NCBI GenBank assembly: GCA_965276955.1
Contig: CBDIBP010000031.1
Span: 124,001-188,000, forward strand
Length of the DNA: 64,000 nucleotides
Direction: 5' to 3'
From: JABDEZ01 sp965276955
Lineage (GTDB): Bacteria; Bacteroidota; Bacteroidia; Chitinophagales; Chitinophagaceae
Shown: piece by piece, positions 9,673 to 16,342 of the stretch
Layout of the letters: every line of letters starts with the position of its first letter
Numbering within the stretch: position 1 is the stretch's first letter
Position numbers and translations under genes: made by a program
The notes under the pieces: generated by a model
What the model was told of the DNA's origin: nothing
Database searches by the model: none
What the model saw: only the letters and a program-made list of their open reading frames with translations

Positions 9673-10374
9673 TTAACGCAATAAAATTTTCATGAAATTA
9701 ACGATTTCCGGCAGCAGTATCTTATAATTCATAGAGCGAAAATGGATACCTGGGTTAAGCGTTACGGGAATGGGACAAACCCTGTACTTATCCTTGCTTT
9801 TATAGCAGTTACGTATAAATTCCAGGTCAAAAAGATACCTGTCGATAGTGGTAGCCAAAAAAACCGGTTTTACCTTTGCAGTAAACCCTTTAAGACCACA
9901 CTGGGTATCTGTTATAGGTGTAGATAAGAATAGGCGGATAAAGAACTGCAAGTACTTGGATATGATGCGGCGCAGCAATGGCACTTTTTCATAATAGACC
10001 TCATCCTTTACGCCAACTGCCACATCGCAGGAGTCACTATGCAGGGCTGTATATATCTTAAGGAAACTTTCTGTAGTGTAGGGAAAGTCTATGTCGGTGT
10101 AGATGATGATATCGCCAGTGGCTTGTGCTATGCCGCTTCGCAATGCATATCCTTTCCCTTTGTTGTGTTCTAATGAAATCTGTTGTACACCAGGTATATT
10201 ATCATGAAGAAAAGCCAGGTCTGTACTCGTTACTCCTTTGCTAATGCCATCGTATACCACTATCATTTCAAGTGGTCGTTGTATCAGCGCGCTAAGTACA
10301 CCATATTGGTCTACAATATTTACAGCCCAATCCTGTGGCGGGTTATAGCAAGGCAAAACTACAGAAACAGACAT
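9673..10374 (-). CDS. Glycosyltransferase family 2, polyprenyl-phosphate glycosyltransferase type
   Basis: This 233-aa soluble GT-A enzyme has the N-terminal nucleotide-sugar fold (SVVLPCYNPP), the acidic metal motif in YTDIDFPY, and the signature DTQCGLKGF near residue 158 shared by dolichyl-phosphate mannose/glucose synthases. Such enzymes charge polyprenyl phosphate with a sugar on the cytoplasmic face. GT-C enzymes then use the lipid-linked sugar on the outer face. Two GT-C-like proteins follow in the same operon and a third converges from the + strand, so a donor-plus-users arrangement is likely. Which sugar is involved is not visible. Confidence 0.85.
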   Translation of the reverse strand: MSVSVVLPCYNPPQDWAVNIVDQYGVLSALIQRPLEMIVVYDGISKGVTSTDLAFLHDNIPGVQQISLEHNKGKGYALRSGIAQATGDIIIYTDIDFPYTTESFLKIYTALHSDSCDVAVGVKDEVYYEKVPLLRRIISKYLQFFIRLFLSTPITDTQCGLKGFTAKVKPVFLATTIDRYLFDLEFIRNCYKSKDKYRVCPIPVTLNPGIHFRSMNYKILLPEIVNFMKILLR

Positions 10375-10442
10375 TCAGGTACCAGGGCTACATGTTGAAC
10401 CTTAAAAATACAACATGCTTTCGGGTTTAAGCTATAAAAATA

Positions 10443-11264
10443 CTACCATTCCATACCTGGGTATGCACGCTGCATAAATTGCAGTTCTGCAAGTATATAG
10501 CCCAGGTGTTCTGTATGGCGGCCATCCTTACCTCCTTTATGCATCCACCCATCGGGTGCTGCTTGCAGGGTGGCCTCTTGCAGCACGGTGGTCATCCTAT
10601 TGTGCCAGGCAGTTTTCATCGCTGCAATATCAGGCCCTATACCGTTACCCAGCGCCCATTTATCGGTTTCGTTGGTGGCCATCAGTTCACCGCTGTAGGG
10701 CCACATATCATTAAGTGCAGCTTGCATACGGCCATGGCTTTCGTCGGTTCCATCGCCAAGGCGCACTACCCATTCGCTGCTCCAGCGTACATGGTAGTCT
10801 ACTTCTTTCAGCGATTTTTCAGCGATACCAGCCAGCGTCTCGTCCTTACTGCTCAACAGCGCTGTATAAAATAAATGGTTGAATGTATCGTATATAAAAG
10901 AGCGGGCTATTGTATATGCCCAATCATTATTAGGCATTTCTACCAGCTGCACATTGTAAAAGTCCCAGTTGTCGCGCAGGTAGGCCAGGTCATCTTCATC
11001 TATCTCCTTCCCTTCGCTCACCATTTGCGATAAAGCTGTTCCGGTAAAAAATTCCTTTTTGGCTTCAAGCGGCAGTTGGTTAAAGACCGCAGCAGCATAT
11101 TGATAGAGATTACGCGCCTGCCCCAAGTGATCCAGGGCTATATTGGTAAGGGCTATATCCTGTTCCAGCACAGGGCCATGGCCGCACCATTCGCTTAGGC
11201 GATGGCCCATTATCAAGGCATTATCTGCTATCTGCAGGGTATATTTTACAAGTTCTTTGCTCAT
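10443..11264 (-). CDS. paaC: Phenylacetyl-CoA epoxidase structural subunit PaaC
   Basis: This 273-aa ferritin-like protein matches PaaC, the structural partner of the catalytic subunit in the ring-1,2-epoxidase that activates phenylacetyl-CoA. Recognisable segments are ALIMGHRLSEWCGHGP at the N-terminus and DIALTNIALDHLGQARNL. The C-terminus contains HTEHLGYILAELQFMQRAYP. It is the third gene of paaA-paaB-paaC on the - strand, 33 bp after paaB. No paaD or paaE follows; the next gene is a glycosyltransferase. Confidence 0.95.
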   Translation of the reverse strand: MSKELVKYTLQIADNALIMGHRLSEWCGHGPVLEQDIALTNIALDHLGQARNLYQYAAAVFNQLPLEAKKEFFTGTALSQMVSEGKEIDEDDLAYLRDNWDFYNVQLVEMPNNDWAYTIARSFIYDTFNHLFYTALLSSKDETLAGIAEKSLKEVDYHVRWSSEWVVRLGDGTDESHGRMQAALNDMWPYSGELMATNETDKWALGNGIGPDIAAMKTAWHNRMTTVLQEATLQAAPDGWMHKGGKDGRHTEHLGYILAELQFMQRAYPGMEW

Positions 11265-11297
11265 CTGGTATTTTTATAGAAAACTATCGAGGCACGT

Positions 11298-11600
11298 TTA
11301 CATGTGCGTCAACTCATCTGGCAGGTTGTAAAAGGTAGGGTGCCTGTATATTTTATCATTTGCAGGCTCATACAGTATCTCTGCATCACCAGGATCTGAT
11401 GCATGTATATACTTACTCTCTACCACCCATATGCTTATCCCTTCCATGCGGCGGGTATATACATCGCGGGCATTCTCTATAGCCATATCCGCATCTGCAG
11501 CATGCAGGCTGCCGGCATGTTTATGATCAAGACCTGCTTTACTGCGTATAAAGACCTCCCACAAAGGCCATTCCTGCTTGCTGTTTGTTGCTTGCGACAT
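11298..11600 (-). CDS. paaB: Phenylacetyl-CoA epoxidase subunit PaaB
   Basis: The 100-aa product has the complete PaaB pattern: EWPLWEVFIRSKAGLDHKHA near the N-terminus, the ALDAxxA-like helix with YTRR and the segment SIWVVESKYI. PaaB is a small subunit thought to organise the PaaAC heterodimers. It lies between paaA (71-bp gap containing a hairpin) and paaC (33-bp gap), the usual gene order. Confidence 0.95.
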   Translation of the reverse strand: MSQATNSKQEWPLWEVFIRSKAGLDHKHAGSLHAADADMAIENARDVYTRRMEGISIWVVESKYIHASDPGDAEILYEPANDKIYRHPTFYNLPDELTHM

Positions 11601-11632
11601 TGTATTGATCTTATCTGTTCACGAAAGACAAT

Positions 11633-11661
11633 AATGGCTACAAGTATCATTTGTAGCCGTT
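11633..11661. promoter_or_regulatory. Intercistronic hairpin between paaA and paaB
   Basis: Two 11-nt arms (AATGGCTACAA and TTGTAGCCGTT, with one G-U pair) flank a 7-nt loop. There is no U-run after the stem on the - strand, so it is not a typical terminator. An mRNA processing or stability element that adjusts subunit levels is a reasonable guess. Confidence 0.5.
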
Positions 11662-11671
11662 ACCTTTTATA

Positions 11672-12619
11672 TTATGCTGCTTTTTTCTGCTTACGTTCCT
11701 GGCGTTTAGCACTGTGTGCCATAGCGGCATCGCGCACCCACTTGCCGTTCTCCCATGCCTTGCGGCGGGTATCTACGCGTTCTTTATTGCACTGGCCATT
11801 GCCTTTCAGTACCTCGTAAAACTCATCCCAGTTGGGCGTACCAAAATCATAATGCCCTGTAGCCTCATTCCACTTCAGGTCTTTGTCCGGTATTTGCAGC
11901 CCCAGTATGCGGGTTTGTTCTACAGTTACATCTACAAACCGCTGGCGCAGTTCATCATTGGTAAAACGCTTGATGCGCCAACGCATGCTTTGCGCGGTAT
12001 GCGGGCTATCAGCATCTGGCGGGCCAAACATCATGAGCGATGGCCACCACCAGCGGTTCAGGGCATCCTGCGCCATTTTGCGCTGCACGTCTGTACCTTT
12101 TGATAGGGTAAGCATTATCTCGTATCCCTGGCGTTGGTGAAAACTTTCTTCTTTGCATATACGCACCATGGCGCGGGCATATGGCCCGTACGATGTGCGG
12201 CACAGTGGCACCTGGTTCATGATGGCAGCGCCATCTACCAGCCAGCCCACAGCGCCCATATCGGCCCAGGAGATGGTGGGGTAATTGAATATGGAAGAAT
12301 ATTTTTGTTTGCCGCTGTGCAATTGCTCCATCATATCATCGCGGCTGATACCCAGTGACTCTGCTGCACTATACAGGTACAAACCGTGGCCTGCTTCGTC
12401 CTGCACCTTGGCCAGCAAAATGGCTTTGCGGCGCAGGTTTGGGGCGCGGGTTATCCAGTTGCCTTCAGGCAGCATACCCACTATTTCGCTATGGGCGTGC
12501 TGGGCTATCTGGCGTATCAGCGTTTTTCTATAGTCGTCCGGCATCCAGTCTTTAGCCTCTATGGCCTCGTCTTTCTCCATCTTCTCATCAAAATGTTGCT
12601 GAAATGAATGCACCGTCAT
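11672..12619 (-). CDS. paaA: Phenylacetyl-CoA epoxidase catalytic subunit PaaA
   Basis: The 315-aa product is the di-iron oxygenase subunit of the phenylacetyl-CoA 1,2-epoxidase. Carboxylate/His ligand motifs are visible in KVQDEAGHGLYLYSAAE and ICKEESFHQRQGYE, and the family segment WWWPSLMMFGPPD is intact. I chose the start at 12619 (MTVHSFQQHFDEK); an open frame continues 16 codons upstream, but that extension (MFFEVFFVYLFIKNY) is translated A/T-rich leader and does not match the family. It opens a paaABC cluster. The reductase PaaE and the accessory PaaD are not in the window. Confidence 0.95.
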   Translation of the reverse strand: MTVHSFQQHFDEKMEKDEAIEAKDWMPDDYRKTLIRQIAQHAHSEIVGMLPEGNWITRAPNLRRKAILLAKVQDEAGHGLYLYSAAESLGISRDDMMEQLHSGKQKYSSIFNYPTISWADMGAVGWLVDGAAIMNQVPLCRTSYGPYARAMVRICKEESFHQRQGYEIMLTLSKGTDVQRKMAQDALNRWWWPSLMMFGPPDADSPHTAQSMRWRIKRFTNDELRQRFVDVTVEQTRILGLQIPDKDLKWNEATGHYDFGTPNWDEFYEVLKGNGQCNKERVDTRRKAWENGKWVRDAAMAHSAKRQERKQKKAA

Positions 12620-12739
12620 ACGATAATTTTTAATGAACAAATATACAAAAAATACCTCAAAAAACATTGCTTGGCAACGTTTGCACTGTCACCCAAACAT
12701 CCTATTTCCCGGCACTTTTCCTCCTAATATCAAATGCCG

Positions 12740-13621
12740 TTACTCGCCTGCCATCAATATTTGCCACGCTTTGTTCACATCCATCATATCCAGTATTTCC
12801 TTGGCGTAGAGGTGCAGTGCATTTATGCGGGCGGGCCCGTTGTCTTCATACTCGCGCATTATCTGCACCAGCCTGTCGTCGTCCAGCAGGTCGTTCACTA
12901 CGGGTAGCGAGGCCACATTGGCCAGCATGCCCAGGTTATTGCCCGTAAGTATGCTGCTGCTGCGTATATGCTCTGGCAGAGCATCTATGCCTACCCCACA
13001 GGTGGTAATTGGCTTCGCTACTTCAAACACAGCATCGCCCGATGCGCGACAATAATAGTCGCCACCCATGCGGGCCACCAGGTCTATCTTATGCGGGTCT
13101 ATATTACCGGCAGCGTTCAGCACCGCATCGTCTATGTGCATGCATAGCACCTCACATATCACCAGGTTGCCTGCACCACCTTCCTGCCCGGTCTCTATCA
13201 CTTGGGTCACACGGCATTCCAGTTGCACCGGCGATTCTTTTACCCTAAAAGGTTTTACCATATCAGATGCTATAGGTGTGAACCCTGCCTTCTGAAATTC
13301 GCTCACATTTTTAGGATACTCGCAACTGGCCAGGCTGGCTTGCTGCACTATGTTGTAGTTCACCACATTTATCACCACTTCCTTAGTGGCATACACGTTC
13401 TCCAGCGTATGTTTTATACTGTTATCGCGCACCCTGCGTGCCGGTGAAAATATAAGTGTAGCTGGCTTGCTGCCAAAAACATTGAAAAAACTAAAAGGCG
13501 ACAGGTTAGGATTGCCATCACTATCTATAGTGCTGGCAAAGCATATGGGGCGTGGTGCTATAGCGCCCAATAAGTAGGCGTGGAGCTGTGCGGTCTTTAT
13601 TTCACCGGGTACTATTTTCAT
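12740..13621 (-). CDS. Flavin reductase-like FMN-binding protein
   Basis: This 293-aa protein has the flavin reductase/flavoredoxin split-barrel pattern: GAIAPRPICFASTIDSDGNP at the N-terminus, then NLSPFSFFNVFGSKPATLIF. It carries family signatures through the FMN-binding region and has a longer C-terminus (~80 residues) as in the DIM6/NTAB-like branch. I take the Met at 13621 (MKIVPGEIKT) as start; an upstream Met at 13672 adds residues unlike the family. It precedes paaA on the same strand by 120 bp. Such proteins bind FMN and may serve as reductase or in aromatic catabolism, but a link to the epoxidase is only positional. Confidence 0.8.
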   Translation of the reverse strand: MKIVPGEIKTAQLHAYLLGAIAPRPICFASTIDSDGNPNLSPFSFFNVFGSKPATLIFSPARRVRDNSIKHTLENVYATKEVVINVVNYNIVQQASLASCEYPKNVSEFQKAGFTPIASDMVKPFRVKESPVQLECRVTQVIETGQEGGAGNLVICEVLCMHIDDAVLNAAGNIDPHKIDLVARMGGDYYCRASGDAVFEVAKPITTCGVGIDALPEHIRSSSILTGNNLGMLANVASLPVVNDLLDDDRLVQIMREYEDNGPARINALHLYAKEILDMMDVNKAWQILMAGE

Positions 13622-13686
13622 GGCTGCAAAATAATTAAAAAACAATGGGTTAACACACTTCAACAGGGTCACCAGCTATTTTCAAT

Positions 13687-13715
13687 AAAAAAGGCCTGCA
13701 ACTATGCAGGCCTTA
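13687..13715 (-). terminator. Rho-independent terminator after the DUF2911 gene
   Basis: A 9-bp stem (AAGGCCTGC with GCAGGCCTT, loop ATAGTT) read on the - strand is followed by six T. It begins about 20 bp past the stop of the DUF2911 gene. Confidence 0.85.
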
Positions 13716-13735
13716 ATACTTAACATTAGAAAATA

Positions 13736-14248
13736 TTATTTCACTTCCATTGGTATAGTAACACCTGTCATATCCCACTGCATCTTCAGGCTATTATCTG
13801 TAGCCGATATAGTAAATTTCTCTACAGGAGCATCCAGCTTTTGGGTAGCAACAGTTATTTGCAGTACATCATTTTTCTTGATCTCATCATATTTAAAGGC
13901 GCCCCATTGCTTTAGTTTGCTGTTCAGTATAATGGTCCATTCTGTTTGGTTGGGTATAGTAAATAGTGTGTAGGTGCCTGGCTTTACTATCTTATCACCA
14001 AATTTAGTTACGTTCTTAAACGTTATTTCTGTAGCCTCATTAGCGCCGGTACGCCATACCTGGCCGTAAGGCACCAAGCCGCCAAATATTTCGCGTCCTT
14101 TCTTTGATGGCTGACCATAAGATACCTCTACGTTAGTGCTCTTAGTAGTGATACGCGGGCTTGCTGCCGGCGCTTTTTGCTGTGCGTAAACATATGTACC
14201 TGTAGCTACCAGCAGTGCAATGGCAATAAGTGATACTATTTTTTTCAT
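13736..14248 (-). CDS. DUF2911 domain secreted protein
   Basis: The 170-aa product starts with a signal peptide (MKKIVSLIAIALLVATG...YAQQ). The rest matches DUF2911: PRITTKSTNVEVSYGQPSKKGREIFG, the VPYGQVWRTGANEAT motif, and YTLFTIPNQTEWTIILN. The family is common in Bacteroidota and has no known biochemical function; it is predicted to be periplasmic. A Met seven codons upstream is in frame, but the start at 14248 gives a canonical signal peptide. It is monocistronic with its own terminator. Confidence 0.85.
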   Translation of the reverse strand: MKKIVSLIAIALLVATGTYVYAQQKAPAASPRITTKSTNVEVSYGQPSKKGREIFGGLVPYGQVWRTGANEATEITFKNVTKFGDKIVKPGTYTLFTIPNQTEWTIILNSKLKQWGAFKYDEIKKNDVLQITVATQKLDAPVEKFTISATDNSLKMQWDMTGVTIPMEVK

Positions 14249-14461
14249 GGTTTTACTTTTTAAGTTCATGCAAACTTAAATAATTATTTTGCTACAACAC
14301 CATATTTCGTGCTTCAGCAACGCTCAGGGCCAGCCCACATCGACGTGCAACAAGCAATATCCTAATGTGAACAACTTGTGCATTTCACATTCCGTTAACC
14401 TGTATATAATTATTCCGTAACAATTATATCGTTAACTTTAGTACAATTAAAAATTAACCAT

Positions 14462-14935
14462 ATGCTGTGGAGAACTTTTAGTGGCGAGCCGTTAAAATTA
14501 CCGATCAAAAAAGCTGTGGAAGATGCGATAGTACGGGAGACAGGCGCTGGTTATAAATTAAAGGTGTGTATAGGCACCGACTCACAAGTAAAAGCCTCAG
14601 AGACCGAATTTGCAACCGTGATCGTTTTCCTGCGAGAGAAACAGGGAGGATTCATGTTCATCTGCAACGACAAAACCCGACAGCCCTACTCTATAAAGGA
14701 ACGTATGCTGGTAGAGGTAGCCCGCAGCATAGAGATAGCCTATGAGCTTTGCGACCTCTTTAATAAATACGATATTGATATGGAAGTGCATGTGGATATC
14801 AATACCAATCCACACTTCAAAAGCAATGAAGCCCTGCGCGAAGCTATGGGGTATATATTAGGTATGGGCTTTGCGTTCAAGGCCAAACCTGAAGCTTTCG
14901 CAAGTAGCAATTGCGCCAATAAAATTGTAAATTAG
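14462..14935 (+). CDS. YkuK-like ribonuclease H-fold protein (DUF458)
   Basis: The 157-aa protein matches the YkuK/DUF458 family, an RNase H-like fold of unknown substrate: VCIGTDSQVKASETEFATVIVF carries the Asp expected at the active site, and HVDINTNPHFKSNE and GMGFAFKAKPEAFASSNCAN are conserved later blocks. An upstream TAACTTTA at 14433-14440 could be the -7 box. It overlaps no neighbour and is alone on the + strand here. Confidence 0.8.
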   Translation: MLWRTFSGEPLKLPIKKAVEDAIVRETGAGYKLKVCIGTDSQVKASETEFATVIVFLREKQGGFMFICNDKTRQPYSIKERMLVEVARSIEIAYELCDLFNKYDIDMEVHVDINTNPHFKSNEALREAMGYILGMGFAFKAKPEAFASSNCANKIVN

Positions 14936-14938
14936 GGA

Positions 14939-15085
14939 TTACAGAACTACGTAAGGCTTAATCACCGTGCAGTACTTTTTTGCTGAGGATAAAATTATTC
15001 CTATGCAGATAACAGCAAGTGCTACCATACGTGTACGCTTACGTTCATCGTTCAGTTGTTGGCTGCTTTTTCTTTTCTGTGGCAT
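14939..15085 (-). CDS. Small predicted membrane protein (48 aa)
   Basis: A short frame encodes MPQKRKSSQQLNDERKRTRM followed by one hydrophobic segment (VALAVICIGIILSSA) and ends KPYVVL. The strongly basic N-terminus followed by a single helix fits a small inner-membrane protein with its N-terminus in the cytoplasm. It begins 11 bp after the stop of the 71-aa gene on the same strand, so the two look co-transcribed. No homologue is recognised; coding status rests on composition and spacing. Confidence 0.5.
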   Translation of the reverse strand: MPQKRKSSQQLNDERKRTRMVALAVICIGIILSSAKKYCTVIKPYVVL

Positions 15086-15096
15086 ACCTGTGAGCG

Positions 15097-15312
15097 TTAT
15101 TTATGTACAGGACCTACAATATCATATATCATGTTGCCTTGCACCTTAACAGGGGTAACCGTAAAACCATCTTCCTGCAATTGTGCTAAGGTCTCTATAT
15201 TGGATAAAGAAAAGCGTAATTGTAAGTGGCCGTGTTTTTTATAATCTTTAAATTCTGCCAATATCATTCTGTATTCTTCCTTTGCATTCATATATTTCTT
15301 TCCTGGGTTCAT
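15097..15312 (-). CDS. Small conserved-looking hypothetical protein (71 aa)
   Basis: The 71-aa product is soluble and charged (MNAKEEYRMILAEFKDYKKH, then LRFSLSNIETLAQLQEDGF), with predicted helix then strands. Codon use looks like the neighbours and no competing frame is better. Met at residue 8 is an alternative start. The family is not recognised. It is followed at 11 bp by a 48-aa membrane ORF. Confidence 0.55.
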   Translation of the reverse strand: MNPGKKYMNAKEEYRMILAEFKDYKKHGHLQLRFSLSNIETLAQLQEDGFTVTPVKVQGNMIYDIVGPVHK

Positions 15313-15537
15313 TAAACAACAGTTATAAAATAAACATCCTCAACATTAGCTCAAATATAATGTGTATAATACTCTACACCATATCACAACGAAAATTAAC
15401 AACCGAATAACAAACGTTATGGCCTTAAAGATCACATGTAGTGAAACAACATTAATTTGCCCTTAAGTATCTCCTCCAAGACATACGAAAATTGGATAAA
15501 AAAAGTTTGCCATCAGTAATTTTGAAAAGGCAACTTA

Positions 15538-16272
15538 TTATAAAACACCATCTTTGATCTCTTGCCATAATGCATTATAGCATGTAGCAGCATAGCTGGA
15601 TGGTGCGAATGCAGAAACCGGGGCATTATATACGCCCATCTTTTCCACATCTGACAGGTAGGGGATGTAATACTCAAAAAAGCGTTTGTCCTGGTATAGT
15701 TCCTTCATCACATCGCTGTGCATGCTTTTGCGCATATCCACCATAGTAAAAAAGCACATCAGCTTGTCTATATCTCCTTTTTCGTTCAGGTATGTCTTTA
15801 CTTGCTCGTAGGTGCGTATAGAAAGTGTTGTGGGTATCACCGGCATCAATATCGCATTAGATGCATAAAAAATATTATCGGCCAGTAACGAGAAACCGGG
15901 AGGACAATCGAACAAAACAAAATCATATTCGCCAGTGATACCTTTCAGAAGATTTTTCAATTGCTTTTTCGATGCATTCTGGTCCAGCAGCAGGTCCATT
16001 TTGCGTATAGACATGTCAGCAGGTATAATGTCGAGGTACTCGTAATCGGTGGCCATTATCAGGTCTTTTATATCTATCTCATTGCCCAGGAGTTTTTTTA
16101 TACTGCTTTTATGCTTGGGTTGTGCCTTGTAGTAGAAGCTGGCTGCCCCCTGCGGGTCAAGGTCCCACAATAGGGTCTTATATCCATCGAGCGCTGCCAT
16201 GTAAGCAAAATTTACACACGATGCGGTTTTACCCACACCACCTTTAAGATTGTACAACGAAGCGATGAACAT
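15538..16272 (-). CDS. ParA family ATPase
   Basis: This 244-aa protein has the deviant Walker A box KGGVGKT (residues 10-16), the switch motif DLDPQGAAS and the Walker B-like FVLFDCPPGFSLL typical of ParA/Soj/MinD-type ATPases. A ParB partner is not adjacent and no parS-like site is seen, so it is more likely an orphan ParA that positions some cellular cargo than the chromosome segregation ParA. The 225 bp downstream up to 15313 hold no gene. Confidence 0.85.
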   Translation of the reverse strand: MFIASLYNLKGGVGKTASCVNFAYMAALDGYKTLLWDLDPQGAASFYYKAQPKHKSSIKKLLGNEIDIKDLIMATDYEYLDIIPADMSIRKMDLLLDQNASKKQLKNLLKGITGEYDFVLFDCPPGFSLLADNIFYASNAILMPVIPTTLSIRTYEQVKTYLNEKGDIDKLMCFFTMVDMRKSMHSDVMKELYQDKRFFEYYIPYLSDVEKMGVYNAPVSAFAPSSYAATCYNALWQEIKDGVL

Positions 16273-16342
16273 AGCCAGAGAATATTAATTATTTGTTCTT
16301 ATTCCTACACAATAAAACTACTGTAAATATTTTTATAATGCT

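Noticed and set aside
14394..14435. GTTAA and GTAAC motifs upstream of the YkuK-like gene
   Set aside because: Spacings are 23 and 14 bp rather than 22 or 11, so this does not fit the array seen at 32, 37 and 40 kb.
15313..15537. Gap between the small 71-aa gene and parA checked for parS-like repeats
   Set aside because: No repeated palindrome was found, so the ParA cannot be called a partition system from this window.
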